Source of the DNA: UBA5796 sp040752455
GTDB taxonomy: Bacteria > Chloroflexota > Anaerolineae > Anaerolineales > Villigracilaceae
Reading direction: 5' to 3'
Assembly (NCBI GenBank): GCA_049324115.1
Contig: JBMOMN010000032.1
Coordinates: 1-64,000, forward strand
Length of the DNA: 64,000 bases
Below, piece by piece: positions 1 to 9,037 of the stretch (position 1 is its first letter; each line of letters opens with the position of its first letter). A program made the position numbers and the translations under genes. A model generated the notes under the pieces. The model was not told the DNA's origin and did no database searches. It saw only the letters and a program-made list of their open reading frames with translations.

Positions 1-129
1 CAGTTCGCTGGCGGCGCTGATCAGCGCAGGTTGTTGGTGTTTGGTGTTTTTTCTGAACATGCGCCTATTGTATTAAACTTTTGCCATTTTGAGGAGGGTA
101 GAAGTACCCTTTTTGCAGTGGAGTCAGAT

Positions 130-2355
130 ATGCAAATGAAAAAATTTACTTATGCGGTTGTCTCTGCGCTTCTGGCAACAATGTTGATCGTTACAGCCGC
201 TTCAGCCTTGTTCTTTAACAACGGCACTTTCGAGACCGGCAGTTGGACGCCCGGTTGGGACGGCGCCGGCCAGCGTGAGTTCTTGCTGTTCGACGGCGGC
301 TATGACGGCACCGGCTTCCCCAACCTGTCGGCGGGCGGCGCGGACTTGAGCGCTATCGTACCCCCAGGCGGCGCGCCGGCCCTGAGCGTTGCCGACCCGA
401 ATACGAATAACCTGCTCCTCTACCCTGCCTATGGCAATTATTCGGCCCGCATCAACAGCCAGGATTCCTATTCCGGCGCCGGGTATGGCCGGAATGCCAA
501 TACCCTCTACCAGACAACCGTTGTAGAGGCTGCGGATGTGGACGCTGGCGATGGCAAGGTCCACCTGCGCATGATGTACGCCGCAGTGCTCGTAGAGCCG
601 TCCAATGCCCATACCATTGACGAAGTGCCGATGTTCTTCCTGGAAGTCAAGGATGAAACTGCCGGGACTATTATCTTCCACGATCAGGCCTACGTAAACG
701 ATCCCGGCCATACCTGGAACACCGGTGCGGCCTTTGTTGGCGGCGGTACCTGGTATTTCACCGACTGGCAACTGGTTGATACGATTGCCGGTGACGGCTC
801 CGGCCCGAACAGCATCGTGGGCCACACGGTTTCCGTCAAAGTCGTCGGATCGGGCTGTTCCCTCTCCGGACACCCGGGCTACATCTATGTGGACGAAATC
901 GGCTCCAGCCACGTCGGCGGACCGGCCATCGTAGCCAGCGGCCCGGCTACCAGGAATACCGGCCAGACCATCACCTACACTTACGATTACTTCAACGGTG
1001 ACAGCGCCACCATTGATGCCAATGTGACCGTCAATCCCCCGGTGGGCGTGACCTTCACCAGTGTGGCCGACCCGAACTGCACCCTCAACGGCGGCGGGGA
1101 CGTGACCTGCACCTTCGCCAGCCTGGCAGGAAATACCGGCGGCCAGTTCACGATTGACGGCACGGTAACGGCTGTCGGACCCGCGACCATCAACCATGGG
1201 AATTACAACATCGGCGCTACCGGTTACCCGACTGTTACTGGCCCGGTGGTCGTCACGGATGTCCCCGCGGCCCCCGCCAACGATCCCCCGGTCATCGACC
1301 AGGGTGCCAGCAGCGACATCACCATGTCCGAAGATGCCAAACCGGTTCCCTTCGGCCCCCTGACCCTGACTGCCACCGATCTCAATGGCGATCCCCTGAC
1401 CTGGAGCATCCTCACGCCTCCGGCCTATGGCACGGCTTCGATCGATCCCATTACCGGCGTCGTTTCTTACAAGCCGAAACTCAACTACAACACCGACTCG
1501 CACGCCAACACCCCGGATGATGTGTTCGTTGCCCAGGTGGACGATGGGAACGGCGGCACCGCGACCCATACGGTCAATCTGACCATTACCCCGGTTTCCG
1601 ACCCCTTCATCTTGAACCAGGCCTTCCGCATTACCTACAATGGCTGGAAGCACCTCAAAGACGTCCAGGCGGTCCAGGGCGGTTACCGGACGGCGACGAC
1701 CGGCTTCTTCCGCGCCAAACCGGTCATGGCGTTCACAACCTTCACGCTCATCTCCTACACTGGTCCAGACCAGGGCCAGGCGAGGGTCACCATTGATGGC
1801 GTGAATATGGGAACAGTTGACTTATACAGCCCCGCTCCGCAGTACAAAGCCGAGTTTGCCTTCCCCGGCCTGGCCAACGGCCAGCACATGGTTGTGATCC
1901 AGCCGCTGGGGACCAAGAACGCGGCCTCGACGGGCACCAATGTGAGAGTGGATGCGCTCAAATTCAACACCACGACCTTCGATGAAAACATGGTTGACAA
2001 CAAAAAAATCGACATGTGGTACGGGAGTTGGCTTGGGCAGACGGATGCCAATGCTGAACACAACGCCTATCGCATCTCTTCCGTCAAGGACGGGAACATG
2101 CTCTACACCTGGGTCGGCGTGGAAATCACCTGGCTGACCGCCCTTGGCCCCTCTTACGGGAAAGCCGAAATCTACGTGGATGGTGTCTTGAACCAGACGG
2201 TGGATTTGTATGCCGCCACCCAGACATGGCAGCACCCGATCACGATTTCGGGCCTCACTTACGGCCGCCATACGATCAGGATCCATGTCCTGGGCACCAA
2301 GCGACCGGCTTCTTCGGGAACCGGCGTCGTCATGGACGGCCTTGACTTCGAGTAA
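130..2355 (+). CDS. secreted Ig/cadherin-like protein with two C-terminal beta-sandwich repeats
   Basis: Predicted exported surface or extracellular protein of 741 residues. The start is the ATG at 130, six bases after GGAG (120-123); the reading frame is open further upstream, but that part has no signal-peptide character. The N-terminus has lysines followed by a hydrophobic stretch ending near Ala-Ser-Ala, a signal peptide. The middle holds a DUF11-like segment (GPATRNTGQTITYTY) and a cadherin/Ig-like domain beginning NDPPVIDQG. The last 230 residues contain two related repeats, each with a VDG...TVDLY strand and a LGTK.(A/P)AS(T/S)GT strand, resembling carbohydrate-binding sandwiches. No sortase signal is visible. 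It converges on a locus of starch enzymes, so polysaccharide binding is plausible but unproven. Confidence 0.7.
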   Translation: MQMKKFTYAVVSALLATMLIVTAASALFFNNGTFETGSWTPGWDGAGQREFLLFDGGYDGTGFPNLSAGGADLSAIVPPGGAPALSVADPNTNNLLLYPAYGNYSARINSQDSYSGAGYGRNANTLYQTTVVEAADVDAGDGKVHLRMMYAAVLVEPSNAHTIDEVPMFFLEVKDETAGTIIFHDQAYVNDPGHTWNTGAAFVGGGTWYFTDWQLVDTIAGDGSGPNSIVGHTVSVKVVGSGCSLSGHPGYIYVDEIGSSHVGGPAIVASGPATRNTGQTITYTYDYFNGDSATIDANVTVNPPVGVTFTSVADPNCTLNGGGDVTCTFASLAGNTGGQFTIDGTVTAVGPATINHGNYNIGATGYPTVTGPVVVTDVPAAPANDPPVIDQGASSDITMSEDAKPVPFGPLTLTATDLNGDPLTWSILTPPAYGTASIDPITGVVSYKPKLNYNTDSHANTPDDVFVAQVDDGNGGTATHTVNLTITPVSDPFILNQAFRITYNGWKHLKDVQAVQGGYRTATTGFFRAKPVMAFTTFTLISYTGPDQGQARVTIDGVNMGTVDLYSPAPQYKAEFAFPGLANGQHMVVIQPLGTKNAASTGTNVRVDALKFNTTTFDENMVDNKKIDMWYGSWLGQTDANAEHNAYRISSVKDGNMLYTWVGVEITWLTALGPSYGKAEIYVDGVLNQTVDLYAATQTWQHPITISGLTYGRHTIRIHVLGTKRPASSGTGVVMDGLDFE

Positions 2356-2376
2356 TCCCCGCGTGTAAGCCCAACT

Positions 2377-2414
2377 ACAACCCCCGGCAGTCTATCCTGC
2401 CGGGGGTTGTTTTG
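2377..2414 (+). terminator. rho-independent terminator of the secreted protein gene
   Basis: A perfect 14-bp stem (2377-2390 with 2397-2410) encloses a 6-nt loop and runs into TTTT. It lies 21 bases after the stop codon and 16 bases before the end of the convergent GH13 gene, so it may stop transcription from both sides. Confidence 0.85.
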
Positions 2415-2429
2415 CGAAGAATGGTTTTT

Positions 2430-3815
2430 CTATGCCAGCCAGTCGCCGTGATGTGCTGGAAGCCTGAGTTCGATCTTCCCCTCCGCGACCCGGTAGCCCT
2501 TGCGGTTCAGCAGGCTGTATGGGATGTAGCCCTCTGGCCACAGCCCGCTGACCGGTATGGAAGACTCGCGCTGGGCCGGGCTGAAGTTTAGGATTATCAC
2601 CGTCTTTTCTTCGCCCAGGCTGCGCAAGAAGGCGTAAATGCCGTCGGCGGCCAGCAGGCGCTTGTAGTCCCCGCGCCGCAGGGAGGGCCGCGCCTTGCGG
2701 ATGGCGATCAACTGCTGGAGCCAGGGACGCAGGTCGCCCTTCCAGTCTGCCGCATCCCAGGGGAAGGCGCGGCGACAGTCGGGGTCTTTGCCGCCCTCCA
2801 GGCCGACTTCGTCGCCGTAGTAGATCGCCGGCGCGCCGGGGTAGGCCATCTGGAACAGGCAGGCCAGTTTGATCTTGTCCAGGTGGCTGCCGAGCAGGGT
2901 GGCCAGCCTTTCGACATCGTGCGAGCCGAGGTGGTTGTACATGGCATGGATATGCTCGCGGGGATAGACCTTGAGCAGCTCCTCGACCCGTTCCCCGAAT
3001 TTGACGGCATCCGCTGACCCGTTCAGCGCCGCCAGCAGGATGTCGCGGAGGGGATAATTCATCAGCCCATCGAAATGCCTGTCGTCCGCCCAGCGCCGGT
3101 CCACGGTCCAGATCTCGCCCAGGATGTACGCGTCCCGGTTGGCGGATTTGACCACGTGACGGAATTCCTCCCAGAAGCCGTCGTCGTCAATCTCGTTGGG
3201 CACGTCCAGCCGCCAGCCGTCGGCGCCGCGTTCGATCCAGTATCGGGCGACTTTCATAATGTAGCTGCGGACTTGCGGGTTGGCGGTGTTGAGCTTGGGC
3301 AGGCTCTTGAAGCCCCACCATCCCTGGTAGTTCTGGGCCTGGCCCGGCCCGCAGGCGTCGAGCGGGAAGCGCTGGATGTGGAACCAGTCCGCGTAGGCCG
3401 AGTGTTCGTTGTTTTCGACGACATCCATGAAAGCGAAGAAGCCGCGCCCGCAGTGGTTGAAAACGCCGTCGAGGATCACCCGCATCCCGTTGCGGTGGGC
3501 GGCGTCGAGCAGGATGTGGAAATCTGCCAGCGTGCCGAGGCGGTGGTCTATTTTGAAATAGTCGTTGGTGTTGTAGCGGTGGGTCGAGGCCGACTCGAAG
3601 ATGGGATTGAGATAGAGGGCGGTCACGCCCAGGTCGAGCAGGTAATCCAGCTTCTGGAGGATGCCCCGCAAGTCTCCGCCCTGCGAGTGCCACAGGTCGG
3701 GCGGTGCGCCCCATTTCTGGACGTTGGGCGGGTCAATCGAAGGGTCGCCGTTGGCGAAACGGTCGGGGAAGATCTGGTAGAAGATCGCGTCTTGCACCCA
3801 GTAGGGGGTGGTCAT
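2430..3815 (-). CDS. GH13 alpha-glucan hydrolase (neopullulanase/cyclomaltodextrinase-like), cytoplasmic
   Basis: Hydrolyses alpha-1,4 (possibly alpha-1,6) glucosidic bonds of maltodextrins. The 461-residue protein has the four GH13 regions: DGVFNHCG (I), GWRLDVPNE with the nucleophile Asp (II), GEIW with the acid/base Glu (III) and SHDVE (IV), where Ser replaces the usual Asn of NHD. There is no signal peptide and no N-terminal CBM34 domain, so it is a short cytoplasmic form. The start ATG follows GAGGTGATC. It is a close paralogue of the gene at 9038-10492 (shared IFYQIFPDRF, FNHCGRGF and QGGDL blocks), suggesting duplication within the locus. Exact product specificity cannot be read from sequence. 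Confidence 0.85.
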   Translation of the reverse strand: MTTPYWVQDAIFYQIFPDRFANGDPSIDPPNVQKWGAPPDLWHSQGGDLRGILQKLDYLLDLGVTALYLNPIFESASTHRYNTNDYFKIDHRLGTLADFHILLDAAHRNGMRVILDGVFNHCGRGFFAFMDVVENNEHSAYADWFHIQRFPLDACGPGQAQNYQGWWGFKSLPKLNTANPQVRSYIMKVARYWIERGADGWRLDVPNEIDDDGFWEEFRHVVKSANRDAYILGEIWTVDRRWADDRHFDGLMNYPLRDILLAALNGSADAVKFGERVEELLKVYPREHIHAMYNHLGSHDVERLATLLGSHLDKIKLACLFQMAYPGAPAIYYGDEVGLEGGKDPDCRRAFPWDAADWKGDLRPWLQQLIAIRKARPSLRRGDYKRLLAADGIYAFLRSLGEEKTVIILNFSPAQRESSIPVSGLWPEGYIPYSLLNRKGYRVAEGKIELRLPAHHGDWLA

Positions 3816-4143
3816 TGATCACCTCGGTCGTCAGGTTGTGGTGCGATTTTAGCCTACTTTGTCAATAATTTCACCACTGAGTTCACAGAGAACACCGAGA
3901 TTATGTGTTCGTCAGAAGTATGTTGGACAACCTTTGAACCACGGAGCCACTGAGACACTGAGAAAACAAGGGAAAAACTTCGTGCCTTCGTGTCTTCGTG
4001 GTGAAGGATCGTGTCTAACATGCATCTGACCAGCACAAGAACACAGAGATTTTTGCAAAATTTCTCCGTGATCTTCGTGTGCTGTGTGGTTCAAATCCTG
4101 CCCTATCGAAAATGGCAAAAGTCCAGTAACCGTTCAAGGCGGG
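3816..4143. repeat. 328-base spacer made of CACAGAG/CTCTGTG-type palindromic repeats
   Basis: No gene is supported here. The spacer holds three related imperfect hairpin units: one near 3870-3900, one near 3940-4005 (ccacggagccactgag paired with cttcgtgtcttcgtgg) and one near 4036-4090 (cacagagatttttgc with the complementary ctccgtg...gtgtgg). Related units occur at 5249-5340 and 8941-9012. Short open frames across it are accidental. Confidence 0.6.
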
Positions 4144-5187
4144 TCAACCCGAGCGGTAATAGCTGAGATGCGAAAACCAGCGATAGGCCCGGCGGAACGA
4201 CTCGGCCGCCATCAGGCAGATCGCCGGGACGATGGTCAGCACGTATTGAGGCCATTTCGTCCCCCAGAGCAGCAGGAAGGCCAGCCCCGAGACGAGCCAG
4301 ACCACCAGCCAGCGGCGGTCCTTCCACTCGCGGGGGATGCCGGCAAAGGCGAAAGCCGCGATGAAAGGGTCAATGTCATAGAAAAAGACACCGCCGTGCC
4401 AGTAGCCGGGCGTGTTGACGAACAACCAAATGAACGGCTGGAACCAGGGGTAGCCGACTTCCTCCACGTGCGCGCCCTGTTGGTAGCTGGCGTGGTATTC
4501 CAGGGCCTGCATCATCCGTCCCAGCGGGTCGTGCCAGAGGGTGACGTTCAGGACGAAAAAGGCCGCCAGCGCGGCAACCCCGTACAGCGCCATCCATTTC
4601 AACGGGATCTTCTTCTCAAAAAAGGCAAGGTAAGCCAGCACCACCACGATGACCGGGGTGTAGGTGAACTTCCCGGCGGTGGCCGCGCCGAGAAAGGCTG
4701 CGGATAGCCAAAATGGGGTGTCGTGCTTGTCCTTTCCGGTTTTCAAGAAGGCAAAGACGGCCAGCACGCTGAACGCCAGCGGGATGGCTTCGAGATAGGC
4801 CTGGCTGGTGTACTTGACCACCAGGGCGTGGACCGCCATCAGCCCGCCCGCCAGGGGATCGAGCAAGGCGATGACCAGCGTGGCAATCACGCCAAAGGCC
4901 GCCGAAACTGTCCGGCTGGTGAACAGGGCTTTCGAGTAGTTGTGCCGGCTGCAACGGCTTGTCACGGCCACGCCGTAGGCCAGTTTGACCAGGGCCGGGT
5001 GTTCGCGCAGCTTGGGATAGTCAATGACGGCCTCGAAATCCCCCCGGCTGATGGCCTCGGCATAGTCACAGGCCGCCTGGACGTAAATTGGCTCGTCGAA
5101 GTCTTGCGGCAAAAATTTCACCGCCAGGGTATGGGTGGAAAGGCTGATGATGAGGACGATCAGGAGATCACGGATTTTCTTGCTCAT
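4144..5187 (-). CDS. GT39/PMT-like integral membrane glycosyltransferase, short form
   Basis: Likely a polyprenol-phosphate-sugar-dependent glycosyltransferase of the GT-C fold. The 347-residue product has an N-terminal membrane segment (DLLIVLIISLSTHTLAV) followed at once by the acidic DFDEP motif typical of the first outer loop of PMT/ArnT enzymes, then about eight further hydrophobic helices. The chosen start is ATG 5187 (MSKKIRDLL); an upstream frame exists but reads through repeat DNA. At about 350 residues it is shorter than usual family members (commonly 450-600) and lacks a C-terminal soluble domain, so it may be a minimal form or truncated. It sits between GH13 genes on the same strand; the functional link is unclear. 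Confidence 0.6.
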   Translation of the reverse strand: MSKKIRDLLIVLIISLSTHTLAVKFLPQDFDEPIYVQAACDYAEAISRGDFEAVIDYPKLREHPALVKLAYGVAVTSRCSRHNYSKALFTSRTVSAAFGVIATLVIALLDPLAGGLMAVHALVVKYTSQAYLEAIPLAFSVLAVFAFLKTGKDKHDTPFWLSAAFLGAATAGKFTYTPVIVVVLAYLAFFEKKIPLKWMALYGVAALAAFFVLNVTLWHDPLGRMMQALEYHASYQQGAHVEEVGYPWFQPFIWLFVNTPGYWHGGVFFYDIDPFIAAFAFAGIPREWKDRRWLVVWLVSGLAFLLLWGTKWPQYVLTIVPAICLMAAESFRRAYRWFSHLSYYRSG

Positions 5188-5248
5188 GGGATGCCCATCC
5201 GGTAAAAGCAAAGTGGCTCTTCCGCAATTAACGGGAACGAGCCTAAAC

Positions 5249-5424
5249 ACAAAGTAACACGAAGGCGCTCAAAGGGAGAAAAGGCGCACTGTCGGACGCG
5301 TGTTTCCTTCGTTGACTTCGTGTTCCTTCGTGTTTCAAAGGTTTTCCGGTAAAAACGGGAGAGCCAGCAAAATTTCACAGATCAATTGTATAACCAATCT
5401 GTGAAATCTGCGCAGACTGTGGAA
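5249..5424. repeat. palindromic repeat spacer between GT39-like gene and GH13 gene
   Basis: Contains the cacaaagtaacacgaagg / ccttcgtgtttcaaagg pair and, at about 5377-5424, half of the sequence family seen again at 10527-10597 (aatctgtgaaatctg). No gene or clear promoter was recognised. Confidence 0.5.
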
Positions 5425-5428
5425 AGGA

Positions 5429-7201
5429 TTATCCGCTGAGCACCATCCCTCCGAAGGGCGGCAGATTTACCCGGAGCGTACCCCCCGCGGCCTGCGCGGC
5501 GCACCCCGGGCCGGTGACGAGGACCGGGGTTTGCTCCGTTATCTCCAGCGACAGTTCGACCGGTTTGTCGGACAGGTTCATCACGCTGACGAGGCCCCCG
5601 TCCGCGTCGCGGCGGCGGTAGGCGAGACAACGCCCCTCGGCCAGGAGCGTTTCCCGGGTCCCGCCCCGCAGCGCCGAATGGCTTAAACGGAGTCGGCTCA
5701 GGGCGGCGTAGAAGGCGTATAGATCGGTATCCTGTTCGTCGTCCCAGATCATCGGCAGGCGCGCCTCCTCGTGGATGGCGCGTCCGTGCTGGCGCATGTC
5801 GCGCTCCTGCGAGAGTCCGATCTCTGTGCCGTAGTAGACGATCGGCGCGCCGCTTAAGGTGAACTGGCACAGGGCGGCCAATTTGAGTTTCCGTTTGTCG
5901 TTGCCCGCCACCCACAGGAAGCGGTTCATGTCGTGGTTGTCGAGGAAGGACGGGCGGGTGAAGTCGGCCGGGAAGTAGGCTTCGTGGCGGTCGAGGAAAT
6001 CGGCGAAGCGGCGGGCGTCCCACTCGCCGTAGGCGAAGGTGTTGCGCAGGGCTTCGAGCAGGATGAAATCGAGCGTGCCGTCCATGCCGCCCTGGAAGGC
6101 GAGCTGCGAATCGGGCGGGTCAATCGCTTCACCAAAGGTCCAGCAATCGGGTTTGGCGCTGCGGGTGACGCGGCGGAACTCGGCATAGAAATCGGGCGTG
6201 GGGCCGATGCAGTAGTCCACCCGGAAGCCGTCCACGCCGAAATCGAGCCAGTAGCGGGCCGCGTCGAGCACGTGCTGGCGGGCCGGGGCGTGACGCAGGT
6301 TGATCTGCGGCAGTTGCTTGACGCTGAAGAAGGTCTTGTACTCGTCCGGCCATTCCTCGAAGGTATACCAGGAGGCGTAGGGGCTCTTCGGGTCGCGGCG
6401 GGCTTCGACGAAGGTCGGGTGCTGGTCCGACCAGTGGTTGGGGACGAAATCCATGATGAAGCGGATGCCGCGCTTGTGGGCTTCGTCGAGCAGTTCCTTG
6501 AAATCTTCCTTCGTGCCCAGGCGCGGGTTGACCTCGAAGAAGCTGGTGGCGTCGTAGTGGTGGTAGCTGGGGCTGGGAAAGATCGGGGTCAGCCACAGGC
6601 AGTTGACGCCCAGCCCGGCGATGTAGTCCAGCTTTTGGGTGATGCCGCGCAGCGTACCGTTGCACTTGAGCGAGGGCTTCGGCTCGACCCGCGGGAAGTC
6701 CGGGGCGGGGGAGTAGAAGCGGTCGGCGAAGATCTGGTAAATGACCGCCTCCTGCGCCCAGGCGGGCGGCGGATCGTCGTCCACGTAGTAGGCGTAGTAC
6801 GCGCCCTCGTCGGCCAGGGATTCGGCCCCGTCGCCGCCGGCCGCCAGCCGGTAGCGGACGACCGTCCCGGCGGGTTGTTCGGGCAGTTCACCCCTGAAGC
6901 GGCGGACGTAGCCCCAGAGCAGGGTGTCCCATTCGGGGGGCAGGGGTTCGAGTTCGACGGTGAATCCGTTCGAGGCGAGGCCGTTCGCCCCGGCCGGGTC
7001 GGAGCCGTCGGTGGTGACGTAGGCCCAGGCGCGGGGGTGGACGTGGGCCGGCCCGAGGGTCAGGTCCACCCAAACCGGATGACCCGGCCGGGGGTCTCGC
7101 GGGAGGCGCTGGTGGTTATGGGTGATGCCGCCGCGCCGCGTCCGCAGTTGGGCGAGGCGGGATTCGTCGGAAGAGAGTGAGCCAAAAATCATATCGTCCA
7201 T
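5429..7201 (-). CDS. GH13 neopullulanase-like alpha-glucan hydrolase with N-terminal beta domain
   Basis: Cytoplasmic alpha-amylase-family enzyme of 590 residues acting on maltodextrins or branched oligosaccharides. The first 140 residues form a beta-rich domain of CBM34-like character (VWVDLTLGPAHVHPRAWAYV, then GYVRRFRGELP). The catalytic barrel follows from QEAVIYQIFADRF. Region I is DFVPNHWSD, region II is DGFRVDYC with the nucleophile Asp, region III is FGEAID with the acid/base Glu and region IV is LDNHDMNRF with an intact NHD. The C-terminus is a beta domain. No signal peptide is present. The start ATG follows AAGAGAA by about seven bases; a second ATG three codons later is possible. 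It lies in the maltodextrin gene run downstream of malG. Confidence 0.85.
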   Translation of the reverse strand: MDDMIFGSLSSDESRLAQLRTRRGGITHNHQRLPRDPRPGHPVWVDLTLGPAHVHPRAWAYVTTDGSDPAGANGLASNGFTVELEPLPPEWDTLLWGYVRRFRGELPEQPAGTVVRYRLAAGGDGAESLADEGAYYAYYVDDDPPPAWAQEAVIYQIFADRFYSPAPDFPRVEPKPSLKCNGTLRGITQKLDYIAGLGVNCLWLTPIFPSPSYHHYDATSFFEVNPRLGTKEDFKELLDEAHKRGIRFIMDFVPNHWSDQHPTFVEARRDPKSPYASWYTFEEWPDEYKTFFSVKQLPQINLRHAPARQHVLDAARYWLDFGVDGFRVDYCIGPTPDFYAEFRRVTRSAKPDCWTFGEAIDPPDSQLAFQGGMDGTLDFILLEALRNTFAYGEWDARRFADFLDRHEAYFPADFTRPSFLDNHDMNRFLWVAGNDKRKLKLAALCQFTLSGAPIVYYGTEIGLSQERDMRQHGRAIHEEARLPMIWDDEQDTDLYAFYAALSRLRLSHSALRGGTRETLLAEGRCLAYRRRDADGGLVSVMNLSDKPVELSLEITEQTPVLVTGPGCAAQAAGGTLRVNLPPFGGMVLSG

Positions 7202-7219
7202 ATATATTCTCTTGGTGAA

Positions 7220-7323
7220 GTCAAAACGCGTAGGGGCGACCCATTTGGCATTGCCGGATACTTTTTTGCAAGAAATCCTGGCGTAAAGGGTTGATTTCTT
7301 GCTCCTGGCGGGTCGCCCTTACT
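7220..7323. repeat. intergenic inverted repeat (GGGGCGACCC type) with internal 10-bp hairpin
   Basis: The outer arms are GTAGGGGCGACCC near 7231 and GGGTCGCCCTTAC near 7310-7322. An inner hairpin has perfect 10-bp arms at 7268-7277 and 7293-7302. A T-run does not follow on the minus strand, so I read it as a repeat rather than a terminator. Confidence 0.6.
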
Positions 7324-9033
7324 TTATTGGGTGAGTTGGATGATGAGCACGCCGTAAGCCGGGATTTCCGCCAGGGGCGCGTAGGCATCGAAGCCGCCTT
7401 TTGCGTTGGCCGAAAGCGGGGCGAGGGCGGCGTCGTCGAGCAGGGAGGCGGCGTTGTACGTGCCGGAAAGCGGACCGGAGGAGAGCGTAATCGAGTAATT
7501 GGTGATCGGGTTATCGGCGACGTTGAGGAGGATGAGCAGGTTTTCGTCGCCGCTGGTGCGGAGGTAGGCCACCAGTTTGCTGGAACTTGACTCGGCTACG
7601 ACGGTTTTGCCGTTGCGCAGGGCCGGGTGGGCGTTGCGGAGGCCGATCAGGGTGCGGTAATGCTCCAGCAGGGAGGCGGGATCGCCGGCCTGGGCGGCCA
7701 CGTTGACCTGCGGGTAGTCAGCGTTGACGGCCTGCCAGGGGATGCCGCTGGTGAAGCCCGCGCCCTCGGAGGCGTCCCATTGCATCGGGGTGCGGATGAA
7801 TTCGTCCGGTTTGGCGCCGCTCATGCCGATCTCTTCGCCGTAATAAATGAACGGGATGCCGGGGGCGGTGAGCAGGATGGCCGCGGCGAGTTTCGCCCGC
7901 TGGGCTTTATCGGTGATGAATGAGTTCATCACGCGGGGCATGTCGTGGTTGGTCAGGAAGTTGGCATTGTCCTGCTGGGGGAAGTCCTGGACTGTCTTTT
8001 GGAGCACGAAGCGGAAGGTGGCGACGTTGCCCTCGTTCAATTTCGACATGGCAGCCGAGAGGTCGAAGTTGAAGGCCGCGTCCAGTTCGGTGTCGGTGTC
8101 GACGTACTCCTTCACGTTGGCGTTGTCGGTCCAGGCCTCGCCGACGGTGAAGGCCTGCGGGTCGAGCGAGCGGTAGAACGCGCCCCACTCGGCCAGGAAG
8201 CCGTGGTTGGCGTCGGAATCGGCCAGCCGGTCGCCCTCCACGAGGTAGCGCACCGCGTCCAGGCGGAAGCCGTCCACGCCCACGTCTTCGAGCCAGTAGG
8301 CGGTGATCTTTTTGGCTTCCTCCCGGACATCTGGATTGTCGTAATTCAGGTCGGGCATCTGGTCCCAGAAGATGGCGTAGTAGTATTGCCCGCTGCTGGC
8401 CCGGTACCAGGCAGTCTGTCCCCAGGGGCCGGGCGTGCCGGGGTCGGTCTCGCTCCAGACGTACCAGTCGTGATATGGGCTGCCGGGCGTCAGCGCCGAC
8501 TGGAACCAGGGATGCCGGGCGCTGGTGTGGTTGAGCACCAGGTCAATGATGATCCTGATCTCGCGTTTGTGAGCTTCTTCGAGCAGGCGCTCGAAATCCT
8601 CCAGCGTGCCGTAATCCGGGTTGACGGCGTAGTAGTCGGTCACATCGTAGCCGTGGTACGACGGCGAGGGGTTGATCGGCATGAGCCACAGGCCGCCGAT
8701 ACCCAGGTCCTGCAAATAGTCCAGTTTTTCGGTGATGCCGTTGAAATCGCCGATGCCGTCGCCGTCGCTGTCGTAGAAGGAGCGCACGAAAATCTCATAG
8801 AAGACCGTATCATTCCACCAGGGGCCGGACGGCGCGGGAGTAGGCGTGAGGGTGGGCGGGACGGCCGTCGGCGGGGCGGGAGTGGGCGTGGCCGGGGTGC
8901 AGGCGGTCAGTATCGCAATCGTTAGAACCAAAAGTGCATTTACCACAGAGCGCACGGAGAGCACAGAGAATTTTGTAAGGTTTTCTCCGTGAACTTCGTG
9001 TTCTCTGTGGTGAGCTTGGGTTTTGCTCTGCAT
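7324..9033 (-). CDS. exported GH13 alpha-amylase/alpha-glucosidase lipoprotein
   Basis: Extracellular, lipid-anchored starch-degrading enzyme. A hydrophobic stretch ends in the lipobox LTAC (about residue 45), followed by a Pro/Thr-rich linker and the GH13 barrel from WWNDTVFYEIFVRSF. Catalytic regions are DLVLNHTS, GFRLDAVRY (nucleophile Asp), VGEAWTD (Glu) and LTNHDMPR. The first 30 or so residues are encoded by an intergenic palindromic repeat (8941-9012), so the annotated ATG may not be the native start; a GTG near residue 28 would give a normal short signal peptide (RSVVNALLVLTIAILTAC). The next upstream gene ends four bases before this start, consistent with one transcript. It probably supplies oligosaccharides to the MalEFG importer. 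Confidence 0.8.
   Translation of the reverse strand: MQSKTQAHHREHEVHGENLTKFSVLSVRSVVNALLVLTIAILTACTPATPTPAPPTAVPPTLTPTPAPSGPWWNDTVFYEIFVRSFYDSDGDGIGDFNGITEKLDYLQDLGIGGLWLMPINPSPSYHGYDVTDYYAVNPDYGTLEDFERLLEEAHKREIRIIIDLVLNHTSARHPWFQSALTPGSPYHDWYVWSETDPGTPGPWGQTAWYRASSGQYYYAIFWDQMPDLNYDNPDVREEAKKITAYWLEDVGVDGFRLDAVRYLVEGDRLADSDANHGFLAEWGAFYRSLDPQAFTVGEAWTDNANVKEYVDTDTELDAAFNFDLSAAMSKLNEGNVATFRFVLQKTVQDFPQQDNANFLTNHDMPRVMNSFITDKAQRAKLAAAILLTAPGIPFIYYGEEIGMSGAKPDEFIRTPMQWDASEGAGFTSGIPWQAVNADYPQVNVAAQAGDPASLLEHYRTLIGLRNAHPALRNGKTVVAESSSSKLVAYLRTSGDENLLILLNVADNPITNYSITLSSGPLSGTYNAASLLDDAALAPLSANAKGGFDAYAPLAEIPAYGVLIIQLTQ
8941..9012. repeat. CACAGAG-type palindromic repeat translated as the N-terminus of the amylase lipoprotein
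   Basis: Arms taccacagagcgcacggag and the complementary ctccgtgaacttcgtg...ctctgtggtg form a long imperfect hairpin. Unlike the other copies (3816-4143, 5249-5340) it lies inside an open frame. Confidence 0.7.
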
Positions 9034-9037
9034 TCGT

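Noticed and set aside
202..1653. Long antisense frames such as 202-1653, 3075-3818, 5933-7180, 12167-13444 and 16065-17969
   Set aside because: They mirror real genes on the other strand, have low-complexity Val/Gly/Asp/Arg-rich products and no recognisable domain; typical of GC-rich shadow frames.
7268..7302. Rho-independent terminator after the amylase lipoprotein gene
   Set aside because: The stem is good, but the T-run lies on the wrong side for the minus-strand gene; treated as part of a repeat.
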